From an uncultured Oscillospiraceae bacterium (GTDB lineage Bacteria > Bacillota > Clostridia > Oscillospirales > Oscillospiraceae), in assembly GCA_944383165.1 (NCBI GenBank), contig CALWON010000011.1:1-41090 (forward strand): a stretch of DNA of 41,090 bases, read 5' to 3'. The notes under the pieces were generated by a model that saw nothing but the letters and a program-made list of their open reading frames with translations, had not been told where the DNA came from and did not search any database. Both the position numbers and the translations under genes were made by a program. Shown in pieces: positions 16,175-23,310 of the stretch (within the stretch, counting starts at the first letter, position 1; each line of letters begins with the position of its first letter).

Positions 16175-16861
16175 ATGACCTGGAATGAGTATTTATATCT
16201 ATTTTGGAAGAAGCATGGAGGCACCCTATTTGCCACTGAGGATCAGGAATGGAATGGGACACTATTGCTGGAAAAAGAGAAAGGAACTATTCTCATTCAC
16301 GCAGAGGAGACAGGTACCAGCCGAAGTGGTATTTCCTTTCACCATATTGTAGTCAGTACCCAAGTGAGATTGGAGCGACCCTACCGCCTTCAGATTACAC
16401 CAGCAAATTTGATGTGGAATGGACTGAATCAAGTGTTGGGAGGTCTGCAACAGGGGGCAAAACGGCTGGGGCTTCCTTCCAAATTTTATTATGACTATCA
16501 AACACCAAAAAATTTGGGAAATCGACGCATTACCACCAGTGACCCAACTTTTACAAAATGGGTTTTGCAAAGTGAACAGTTTTGTAGTATGCTCAAGGGG
16601 AAAGAGAAATGGGGTGTACGAGTTGGTGCAATTGGAAAAGGGGACCGAATGCATACGGTTTCTGTGTATGACAGCGAAGAAAATTATGGGCTGGATGATT
16701 TTGAACCGCTGTTAAAACATGGGGAAACACTAGAGGCTGTGATGAGCTACTATGAACAAAAAGGGTTTGATGTTGCTCTAAATCATCTGATTGCGTTTGT
16801 AAAGGAGGCTTCTGCTAGTGTGACCGCATGGCCTATGCCAACGATTTCACCAAATCAGTAA
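16175..16861 (+). CDS. Uncharacterised protein between mutL and miaA
   Basis: A 228-residue protein that I do not recognise. ATG 16175 follows AAAGGGGGC, 19 bases after mutL, and it ends 12 bases before miaA, so it belongs to the operon. It has no signal peptide or membrane segment. It is mixed alpha/beta with many Trp/Tyr/Phe residues; visible patches are NGTLLLEKEKGTILIHAEET, a Gly-rich NQVLGGLQQGAKRLGLPSKF, RRITTSDPTFTKWVL and an acidic NYGLDDFEPLL. The Thr-Ser-Asp-Pro and Lys-rich patches could bind a nucleic acid or phosphate, but this is a guess. Position suggests a tRNA-modification or repair-linked role, without direct support. Confidence 0.8.
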   Translation: MTWNEYLYLFWKKHGGTLFATEDQEWNGTLLLEKEKGTILIHAEETGTSRSGISFHHIVVSTQVRLERPYRLQITPANLMWNGLNQVLGGLQQGAKRLGLPSKFYYDYQTPKNLGNRRITTSDPTFTKWVLQSEQFCSMLKGKEKWGVRVGAIGKGDRMHTVSVYDSEENYGLDDFEPLLKHGETLEAVMSYYEQKGFDVALNHLIAFVKEASASVTAWPMPTISPNQ

Positions 16862-16873
16862 GGAGGTGGCAGG

Positions 16874-17815
16874 ATGCCCCCAAAACTTTTGGTTCTTGTG
16901 GGACCCACTGCTTCTGGAAAGACCAGAATGGCAGTGGAGCTTGCAAAAGAGCTTAATGGAGAGGTAGTATCTGCTGACTCTATGCAGATTTACCGCCGTA
17001 TGGATATTGGGACAGCAAAGCCTACATGGGAGGAAATGCAGGGAATCCCACACCATATGATTGATGTGGTTGAGCCAGATGAGGCGTTCTCCGTGGCGAG
17101 ATATGTAGAAATGGCTTCTCAATGTGTGGATGATATTTTATCCAGAGGGAAAACGCCAATCCTGGCAGGAGGGACTGGACTTTATATTGATTCCCTGTGT
17201 TCTGGACGCACATTTGCCTCGTTTTCCCAGGAAAGTGGATTGCGAGAACAACTGGAGCAGGAACTATCAGAAGTGGGTGGCGCAGCGATGCTGGAGAGAC
17301 TCAAAAAAGTGGACCCAGAAAGTGGCGCAAGACTGCATGCCAATGACCACAAGCGGATTATACGGGCACTGGAAGTCTATGAGAGCACAGGGAAGACCCT
17401 GACACAGCATAATTTAGAGACACAAAAAATGCCTCCCCGATATGATACATTGACCATTGGTCTTGCCTTTCGGGAACGTGTACATATGTGGGGACGGATT
17501 GACCAACGGGTGGATGAAATGGTGGCAGCAGGACTGGAACAGGAGGTACATACACTGTTGGATGCAGGAATCCCCCAAAATTGTACCGCCATGCAGGCCA
17601 TTGGATATAAGGAATTTGTAGAAGTGGCAGAACAGGGAGGAAGCAGGGAAAACGCCATTGAAATGGTGAAGCTGCGCTCCCGGCAGTATGCCAAGCGACA
17701 GCTCACATGGTTTCGGAGAAATCCCCATACAAAGTGGATTCTGTGGGATGAAAATCCAAACATTTTGCAGGCAATGCAAAGTTCGACAAGTTTCGCACAT
17801 GCGTTCGGATTATAA
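16874..17815 (+). CDS. miaA: tRNA dimethylallyltransferase MiaA
   Basis: A 313-residue enzyme that transfers dimethylallyl to A37 of tRNAs reading UNN codons, giving i6A, the substrate for MiaB. The P-loop is GPTASGKT (10-17), followed by the signature DSMQIYRRMDIGTAKP, the PHHMIDVVEPDE block, GGTGLYIDSL and the C-terminal KLRSRQYAKRQLTWFRR. The length is normal. It starts after a strong AAGGAGG site. It is followed by hfq, a very common pairing in Firmicutes and Proteobacteria. Confidence 0.97.
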   Translation: MPPKLLVLVGPTASGKTRMAVELAKELNGEVVSADSMQIYRRMDIGTAKPTWEEMQGIPHHMIDVVEPDEAFSVARYVEMASQCVDDILSRGKTPILAGGTGLYIDSLCSGRTFASFSQESGLREQLEQELSEVGGAAMLERLKKVDPESGARLHANDHKRIIRALEVYESTGKTLTQHNLETQKMPPRYDTLTIGLAFRERVHMWGRIDQRVDEMVAAGLEQEVHTLLDAGIPQNCTAMQAIGYKEFVEVAEQGGSRENAIEMVKLRSRQYAKRQLTWFRRNPHTKWILWDENPNILQAMQSSTSFAHAFGL

Positions 17816-17828
17816 TGATGCCACTCAG

Positions 17829-17846
17829 GCGTTGGAGTACCAACGC
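17829..17846 (+). other. Intercistronic hairpin between miaA and hfq
   Basis: GCGTTGG pairs perfectly with CCAACGC across an AGTA loop. No U-run follows, so it is more likely an mRNA processing or stability element than a terminator. Confidence 0.5.
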
Positions 17847-17871
17847 ACATAGAAAAAGGAGTGCGTACATC

Positions 17872-18105
17872 ATGACCAAAGTAAATAATTTGCAGGAAAT
17901 GTTTTTGACCCAAGCACGTCGAGATCACCGGCTTGTAACAATGTTTTTGATGAATGGATTTCAAATGCGTGGATATGTAGCAGGATTTGATGCCTTTACT
18001 GTTGTTTTAAACAGCGATGGAAAACAGCAAATTGTATACAAACATGCCATATCCACCATCGTCCCAGAAAGACCAATCCCATTTGGAGACGAGGAAAACA
18101 TCTAA
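17872..18105 (+). CDS. hfq: RNA chaperone Hfq
   Basis: A 77-residue Sm-like RNA chaperone. The Sm1 part reads VTMFLMNGFQMRGYVAGFDAFTVVL and the Sm2 motif IVYKHAISTIVP, with the YKHA residues that line the proximal RNA pore. ATG 17872 (MTKVNNLQ) is chosen because AAAGGAG precedes it by 10 bases and the family starts there; an upstream in-frame ATG overlapping miaA has no ribosome site. There is almost no C-terminal tail, as in other Gram-positive Hfq proteins. A strong terminator follows directly. Confidence 0.97.
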   Translation: MTKVNNLQEMFLTQARRDHRLVTMFLMNGFQMRGYVAGFDAFTVVLNSDGKQQIVYKHAISTIVPERPIPFGDEENI

Positions 18106-18111
18106 CGAAGT

Positions 18112-18143
18112 AAGCGGGGACCAGTGGGTCCCCGCTTCTATTC
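18112..18143 (+). terminator. Terminator after hfq
   Basis: AAGCGGGGACC (18112-18122) and GGTCCCCGCTT (18127-18137) form a perfect 11-bp stem with an AGTG loop, followed by CTATTCT. The downstream U-run is interrupted, so read-through is possible. Confidence 0.85.
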
Positions 18144-18166
18144 TACCAACAGAAAGAGAGGGTGTC

Positions 18167-19441
18167 ATGAAGCAAGGCAAATCCCTGATTGCATTTGTGA
18201 TGGTTCTATTTGCTCTGGCAATCATCTGTTATTTGGGGTATCATATATTTGAAACCTTTCAGGAACCTTTTACCACCACTTACGCCTATGAGTATGAGTT
18301 AAATGACAGTATTGAGGTAGAAGGGCTTTTGGTACGTCAGGAGAAAGTACTGGCAGGCACACAAGGAATTCTGGATGTAACCCGAGGAGAAGGGGAACAG
18401 GTAGGAGTGGGACAGACGGTAGCTCTTGTATACCGAGACGATCAGGCAAGACTGGCACAGGAGCAACAGGATGCTCTAAATATGGAGATGGCACAGTTAC
18501 AGTATGCCATTGGTCAGGGTGGCGATGCCGCTTCTGTGGCACAAGTGGATCAGGAAATCTTAAATTCCATTGCCGCATTGCGAGGGGCAACCGCACTGAA
18601 TGACTACAGCCAACTGGAAGACCAGGTTATGGATATGAAAAGCAATGTATTACGCAGAGCCTATGCCTATGGAGCGGATTTGACCTCAGATGATTTAGTT
18701 GCCAGGCTCCAGGAGCTGAAAAATCAATATACCACCCTGCAAAGCCAGACCTATGCAGCGGTAACACAGGTGACAGCACCAGCATCGGGCACCTTTTCAA
18801 ATTTGGTGGATGGGTATGAAACTTTGATTAGCCTAGAGACAGCCGGTAGTTTTACCCCCAGCATGCTGGAGGAACTGCTCCAACAGCCAGTCAGTGGGGC
18901 ACAAAACACAGCGGGGAAGATTATTACCAAGAATAACTGGTATTTTGTGGCTGTGGTTTCCAAACAGGACGCAGAGCGGCTGGAACAAGAGAAAAAAATG
19001 ACCCTGCGTTTTGCCAGCGATTTTGTTCAGGATATTCCAGTGACATTGGAGCAGGTTGGAACAGAGGAACAGGGGAATGTGGTGGTAATTGTATCAACGG
19101 ACCGCTATCTGGAACAGACTACCCTGCTGAGAAAGCAGGCAGGGGAGTTGATCTTTGATAGTGATACAGGGATACGGGTGCCAAAAATAGCACTGAGAAT
19201 GGTGACAAATGTAAAAACAGATCCGGAGACTGGCGAAACGACAGAGGAACAGAAAGTTGGGATTTATGTACTCACCGCTGGAAAGGCAGAATTCAAAGTG
19301 GTGGAAATTTTGGCAGAAGGGGAAGATTTCTACCTTGTGCAGTCTGTGGACCAAGGGAAAAAGAGACTACGCACAGGGGATGAGGTTATTGTGCAAGCCA
19401 CGGATTTGTATGATGGAAAACTGCTGGAAGTGCAATCATAA
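18167..19441 (+). CDS. HlyD-like membrane-fusion protein of the division locus
   Basis: A 424-residue protein anchored by one N-terminal membrane segment (about 5-24, SLIAFVMVLFALAIICYLGY) with the rest outside the cell. It has the HlyD/adaptor plan: a short first half of a biotinyl-lipoyl domain (IEVEGLLVRQEKVLAG...GEQVGVGQTVALVY), a Gln/Ala-rich coiled coil (about 90-195), the second half (VTAPASGTFSNLVDGYE), then beta domains. ATG 18167 is preceded by AGAGAGGG, only 25 bases after the hfq terminator. No ABC exporter gene is adjacent; instead yggS-sepF-divIVA follow, so a role in envelope assembly or division is more likely than classic export. The partner is unknown. Confidence 0.8.
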   Translation: MKQGKSLIAFVMVLFALAIICYLGYHIFETFQEPFTTTYAYEYELNDSIEVEGLLVRQEKVLAGTQGILDVTRGEGEQVGVGQTVALVYRDDQARLAQEQQDALNMEMAQLQYAIGQGGDAASVAQVDQEILNSIAALRGATALNDYSQLEDQVMDMKSNVLRRAYAYGADLTSDDLVARLQELKNQYTTLQSQTYAAVTQVTAPASGTFSNLVDGYETLISLETAGSFTPSMLEELLQQPVSGAQNTAGKIITKNNWYFVAVVSKQDAERLEQEKKMTLRFASDFVQDIPVTLEQVGTEEQGNVVVIVSTDRYLEQTTLLRKQAGELIFDSDTGIRVPKIALRMVTNVKTDPETGETTEEQKVGIYVLTAGKAEFKVVEILAEGEDFYLVQSVDQGKKRLRTGDEVIVQATDLYDGKLLEVQS

Positions 19442-19453
19442 GGGGGAAGTAAC

Positions 19454-20161
19454 ATGTCGATTCAAGCACATGTAGAACAGGTCAAACAGGAAATTGCAAA
19501 GGCAGCCATAGCAGCAGGGCGAAAACCAGAAGAAATTACCTTGTGTGCGGCTACAAAGGTGCAAAGCCATGAAACCATTCGGGCGGCTATTCAGGCTGGT
19601 ATCACAGTATGTGGGGAAAACAGGGTGCAAGAGCTGGTGAGCCACTTGGAAGTGGATGCCTACGCAGGGGCACAGGTGCACTTTATTGGTCATTTACAGA
19701 CCAACAAGGTAAAGCAAGTGGTAGGAAAGGTTGCATTGATCCAATCTGTGGATTCAGAGAGACTATTACAGGCGATTGAGGCACAGGCAGAAAAGCTGGG
19801 GATTGTACAGGATATCCTATTGGAAGTCAACATCGCTGGAGAGGAGAGCAAGGGGGGGTGCACTGTGGATGAGGCAGAGAGTCTGGCTACCCTGTGTGGG
19901 ACATTGGACCATGTACAGCTTAGAGGTCTCATGGCAATCCCTCCTATTTCCAGTGAGCCTGGGGCAAATCGTCCATTTTTTTCAGCCATGCGACAGCTTT
20001 TTGTTGACATAAAGGGTGCTTTGGGAGATAATCAATCTAGAATGGATTGTCTATCTATGGGCATGAGCGGAGATTATCGGGATGCAATCCAAGAAGGTGC
20101 CACATTGGTACGCATCGGGACAGCATTATTTGGAGCACGTCCCCCTGTGATCAAAGGCTGA
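19454..20161 (+). CDS. yggS: YggS/YlmE family PLP homeostasis protein
   Basis: A 235-residue single-domain PLP-binding barrel of the YggS/PROSC family, without racemase activity in studied members, which balances free pyridoxal phosphate. PLP lysine is Lys35 in CAATKVQ; other blocks are GENRVQEL, HFIGHLQTNKVK, LLEVNIAGEESKGG and CLSMGMSGDYRDAI. The length is typical. ATG follows AAGGGGGAAG, 12 bases after the HlyD-like gene. It sits upstream of sepF, the usual ylm-cluster position. Confidence 0.95.
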   Translation: MSIQAHVEQVKQEIAKAAIAAGRKPEEITLCAATKVQSHETIRAAIQAGITVCGENRVQELVSHLEVDAYAGAQVHFIGHLQTNKVKQVVGKVALIQSVDSERLLQAIEAQAEKLGIVQDILLEVNIAGEESKGGCTVDEAESLATLCGTLDHVQLRGLMAIPPISSEPGANRPFFSAMRQLFVDIKGALGDNQSRMDCLSMGMSGDYRDAIQEGATLVRIGTALFGARPPVIKG

Positions 20162-20211
20162 CTGTGGAATGTTGCTAAAAAATGAATTAAGTGAGAAATG
20201 AGGTTTCCATC

Positions 20212-20700
20212 ATGGGGTTTCTGGATGAATTTAAGAGATTGGCTCGTCCCTATGAAGACGAGGACGAAGAAGAAGGGTATGACGATGAGTATGAGGCGCC
20301 TGCCCCCCGTACATCAGAGCGAAGGGAACGGTCGAGCAGAGAACGGGATTTCAGCTATAACAGTCCAGCTATGGATGAAGCGGAAGCCCGTAGGAGTAAT
20401 AAGGTAGTCAATATCCGTGCAGCCACCCAGCTGCAAGTTGTACTGGTAAAACCGGAGCGGTTTGAAAATGCCAGCGAGATTGCAGACCACCTACGGGAAA
20501 AGAGAACGGTAGTCCTTAACTTAGAATCTACCAATAAAGATATTGCACGCCGCCTTTTGGATTTTCTTTCTGGTGTGGCCTATGCCAACGAGGGAAAAAT
20601 CAAAAAAGTTGCCATATCTACTTACATTATTACCCCATACAATGTAGATATATTAGGGGATTTAATTGATGAACTGGAGAATAACGGACTGTATTTCTAA
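20212..20700 (+). CDS. sepF: Cell division protein SepF
   Basis: A 162-residue protein that tethers FtsZ to the membrane and shapes the septum. The N-terminal helix MGFLDEFKRLARP is the membrane-binding amphipathic segment. An acidic, Arg-rich linker follows (about 20-65), then the SepF core with VVLVKPERFENASEIADHL, VVLNLESTNKDIARRLLDFLSG and the FtsZ-binding beta face. ATG 20212 is chosen by the conserved N-terminus and TGAGG upstream; GTG 20191 would add residues that the family does not have. The last 32 bases overlap the next gene, whose ribosome site is inside sepF. Confidence 0.96.
   Translation: MGFLDEFKRLARPYEDEDEEEGYDDEYEAPAPRTSERRERSSRERDFSYNSPAMDEAEARRSNKVVNIRAATQLQVVLVKPERFENASEIADHLREKRTVVLNLESTNKDIARRLLDFLSGVAYANEGKIKKVAISTYIITPYNVDILGDLIDELENNGLYF
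20654..20659 (+). promoter_or_regulatory. Ribosome site inside sepF for the overlapping gene
   Basis: AGGGGA lies 9 bases before ATG 20669 and within the sepF reading frame. This decides the start of the next gene and implies translational coupling to SepF. Confidence 0.6.
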
Positions 20701-21931
20701 AAAACAGGGCAGTCGGGTTGCACCATCTCCATCAGGAAAATGGTACTGGCTGGCAGGTATCTGCCTCCTATTTGTTGTGGTCATAGGGGGTGTGCTTTGG
20801 TATGCACATCCACAGCAACTAGAGAAAGTAATTCCTGTTTTGACACAGGAAAATATAAATTGTGATGTATCCCTCTACTGTGGAGGCACAGGTGAGGAGT
20901 ATAAAGGGACATTGTCCAAAGCACAGCTTGAAACATTGCTGACCTACTTTGATGGTGAGACACTGAAACGGTCGATTTTCAAGAAAATGGATGCTGCAAC
21001 AGAACAACGGAGCACCGTATCAGATGGAACCACACGACTTTACTTCTGGCAAAATAATACCAATGAGCGGTATGAGCTGCTCTTGTTGAGGGATTGTGTG
21101 ATTGTGGGTGATTTATCCCATAATCAAAGAGAGACCTATTCCTTTTCTGGGGGACAGACAAAGCAGGATGATTTATTTTGGTACTTATACACCATCCTTG
21201 TGCCGGAGAGTAAAAAACAGACCATTACATCCATTCATATGGATTTTGATGGGGATGGGGACAATGATGTGGTCAAAGTTTGTGCAACCCCCTATCTAAG
21301 GCAGACAGAAGATTCCAGATGGGTTTGGAATGAGAACCTTTTTCATTATACATTAGAATGGGAGCAGGATGGGCAACTGGCTGCAAAAACTGCATTGAAT
21401 GGTGGAAACGGTTCTGTTTATACCACCAATCCAACGATTTTTATGACACAAGATCAACAGGGCAACCCATTGGTTGTGGCAGGTTTGCCCACAATATCCA
21501 GTGGGGGAGCAGGGAATCTTGAGGTCTATGTAATGGGATGGGAGCATGAATCACCGATCCAACGGGAGGTTCCCACATATACAGTCCAGGGGACTTTGGA
21601 TGGAACAACAGCACAGGTTTTTGTTCCTGAAACAGGCAATGCAGAACAACTGGATTTAAACTGGTGGTTGCGGGAGCAGAACAGGCAAATGATACAGGAT
21701 GAAACAGGTGGGATGATTTGGCCAACTGCACCCTCTCAGGCAGATGGAATCTGTGCTGTGTCACAGGCAGTACAGGGTATTCGAGTCGCACAGTATGTAT
21801 GGGGCACAGCTCATACAGATGGAATGGGGTGGCTGATCACCTACCTCACATGGAACAGCGGAAAACCTGTAGTAGTGGATCAATATTTCTCCTGGCAATC
21901 TGAGACAGCAGAAGAAGCAATGAGCGAATAA
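20669..21931 (+). CDS. Single-pass membrane protein of unknown function, coupled to sepF
   Basis: A 420-residue protein that I do not recognise. A short basic cytoplasmic head (1-24) is followed by one membrane segment (about 25-45, WYWLAGICLLFVVVIGGVLW), then about 370 residues expected outside. The outer part is beta-rich and polar and contains a calcium-loop-like MDFDGDGDNDVVKV, as in FG-GAP or dockerin-type metal loops. The gene overlaps sepF by 32 bases and is followed 21 bases later by divIVA, so it is part of the division operon. In Bacillus the sepF-divIVA interval holds ylmG and ylmH; this protein is neither. An envelope-side division function is inferred from position only. Confidence 0.8.
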   Translation: MNWRITDCISKKQGSRVAPSPSGKWYWLAGICLLFVVVIGGVLWYAHPQQLEKVIPVLTQENINCDVSLYCGGTGEEYKGTLSKAQLETLLTYFDGETLKRSIFKKMDAATEQRSTVSDGTTRLYFWQNNTNERYELLLLRDCVIVGDLSHNQRETYSFSGGQTKQDDLFWYLYTILVPESKKQTITSIHMDFDGDGDNDVVKVCATPYLRQTEDSRWVWNENLFHYTLEWEQDGQLAAKTALNGGNGSVYTTNPTIFMTQDQQGNPLVVAGLPTISSGGAGNLEVYVMGWEHESPIQREVPTYTVQGTLDGTTAQVFVPETGNAEQLDLNWWLREQNRQMIQDETGGMIWPTAPSQADGICAVSQAVQGIRVAQYVWGTAHTDGMGWLITYLTWNSGKPVVVDQYFSWQSETAEEAMSE

Positions 21932-21952
21932 GGGACATGGAGGTAACAAACA

Positions 21953-22684
21953 ATGCTGACCCCTCAGGAAGTATCGGAACGAGCCTTTCCAAGGGCATCC
22001 TTTGGTGGATATAATATGGCTCAGGTAGATGAGTTTTTGGATGTGTTAACACAGGATTATACATCCCTTTACAATGAAAATGCAGTGCTGAAAAGTAAAA
22101 TGAAAGTGCTGGTTGATAAAGTAGAGGAATATCGTTCCACAGAGGATGCCATGCGCAAAGCACTGATGACGGCTCAACGGATGGCAGATGAGCTAGTGAA
22201 AGAAGCGGAACAGAAACGGGATAAGATTTTACAACAGGCAGAGGTAGAGGCACAAGACAAGATAGCTGGGATACAAAAGGCAGCAGAGGCAGAAGAATAC
22301 CGTTTGCAGCAGGCGCAGAAAAACACAGCAAGTTTTGTGCAACAGGTACAGGCTTTGCATATGCAGGCACAAAGTTATTTACAACATCTCAGTGAGCTGG
22401 TTCCTTCAGAGGAGCTGCATTTACAACAGACAACAGTGGAACAAGCTGCATCGGAAATTGATGACAATGTACAGCGGCTGGTGGCACAGGCAATGGTACA
22501 AGCCACAGCAGAGAACCAGAAAAATAAACTGTCACAGGAGCAGCAAACCGTAGATTTGGGGGACACAACAGAATTTCCACGTCCAAAACCCTCAAAAGAA
22601 CCTCAGGAGGACCCACTATTTGAGCAGACAACTCGCATTGACTTTGGAGAGTTGCAGTTTGGGCGGGAGTATGAAATTAAGTAA
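21953..22684 (+). CDS. divIVA: DivIVA family cell-pole/division protein
   Basis: A 243-residue coiled-coil protein. The N-terminal lipid-binding domain reads MLTPQEVSERAFPRASFGGY...VDEFLD, which is typical of DivIVA/GpsB proteins, followed by long coiled coil (about 28-130, repeating Glu/Lys/Ala with ALMTAQRMADELVKEAEQKR). The second coiled coil is Gln-rich (about 130-190), and the tail is acidic and Pro-containing. DivIVA binds curved membrane at septa and poles. A strong GGAGG precedes the start. It closes the sepF block and is followed by the ileS T-box leader, the classical order. Confidence 0.95.
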   Translation: MLTPQEVSERAFPRASFGGYNMAQVDEFLDVLTQDYTSLYNENAVLKSKMKVLVDKVEEYRSTEDAMRKALMTAQRMADELVKEAEQKRDKILQQAEVEAQDKIAGIQKAAEAEEYRLQQAQKNTASFVQQVQALHMQAQSYLQHLSELVPSEELHLQQTTVEQAASEIDDNVQRLVAQAMVQATAENQKNKLSQEQQTVDLGDTTEFPRPKPSKEPQEDPLFEQTTRIDFGELQFGREYEIK

Positions 22685-22712
22685 GGCAGATGGGGAATGG
22701 ATGGGCAGACCC

Positions 22713-22741
22713 TTGACATCTGATAGAAAAACAGATAAAAT
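22713..22741 (+). promoter_or_regulatory. Promoter of the T-box/ileS transcript
   Basis: TTGACA (22713-22718), 17-base spacer, TAAAAT (22736-22741). The -35 is perfect and the -10 has one mismatch; it lies immediately before the T-box leader. Confidence 0.85.
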
Positions 22742-22747
22742 ACCATG

Positions 22748-23007
22748 CGTATAAAGTGACATGCAAAGAAAAGGACAAGTATCTGTTCTGTATACTGCAA
22801 AGAGAGCCGTCGGTTGGTGAAAGACGGAGAGTGCAGACAGAGAAACATCACCTTGGAGCAGGCAAATTGAATGGATAGTAGATTTGTCCGGTTGCCCCCG
22901 TTATTGGGCAGTTCTTGAGGGGTTGGAGTGGTGACTTCAACAATAAGAGTGGTACCGCAGGGGTTTTGTGCCTTTGTCTCTTACTGGGGACAAAGGCTTT
23001 TTCTTTT
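22748..23007 (+). promoter_or_regulatory. T-box riboswitch (tRNA-Ile sensing)
   Basis: Together with the promoter this fills the gene-free stretch 22685-23028. Stem I has the GA motif AGAGAG (22801), a CCGTC/GACGG distal stem around GGTTGGTGAAA and a CTGCA/TGCAG lower stem. AAGG/CCTT closes the specifier loop with the codon ATC (22847-22849), isoleucine. The T-box antiterminator sequence is AATAAGAGTGGTACCGCAGG (22942-22961); its TGGT can pair with the ACCA end of tRNA-Ile. The terminator is GCCTTTGTCTC/GGGGACAAAGGC (22970-22997), then TTTTTCTTTT. Uncharged tRNA-Ile should allow read-through into the downstream genes. Confidence 0.95.
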
Positions 23008-23028
23008 AAACATGCAGGGAGTGGTTAT

Positions 23029-23271
23029 ATGAATTGTCCTCGGTGTGGGATAGAAATGGAACAGGGTGTGATGCATACAGTAAAGCATCCTTTCTGGACC
23101 AGGGAAAATATCCATTTTTTCCATAAAACAATGGAAAAGGTGTATTTACATCCCAAAGGACAGGATGAAAATTGTGTTTTAATTCACACCCCATTTCAGG
23201 AATATCCAGATGCATGGCTGTGCCGTGAGTGTGGGCTTATGGTTTTCTCAGGAAAAACAGTGGAAAAATAA
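23029..23271 (+). CDS. Small zinc-ribbon protein between the T-box and ileS
   Basis: An 80-residue protein with an N-terminal CPRCG and a C-terminal CRECG, a four-cysteine zinc-ribbon arrangement like the DUF6487-type proteins. The middle is aromatic and His-rich (HTVKHPFWTRENIHFF). ATG 23029 follows GGGAG by 8 bases; the reading frame extends upstream into the T-box terminator, but no start there has a ribosome site. It ends 39 bases before ileS and has no terminator, so it is in the T-box regulon. Its function is unknown. Confidence 0.75.
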   Translation: MNCPRCGIEMEQGVMHTVKHPFWTRENIHFFHKTMEKVYLHPKGQDENCVLIHTPFQEYPDAWLCRECGLMVFSGKTVEK

Positions 23272-23310
23272 AATATTAGTTTCACTTTAGTTGAAGGAGC
23301 ATGTAAAGGT

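Noticed and set aside
22685..23028. Small protein gene extending upstream of the zinc-ribbon start
   Set aside because: That frame runs through the T-box antiterminator and terminator and lacks a ribosome site; the RNA elements explain the sequence.
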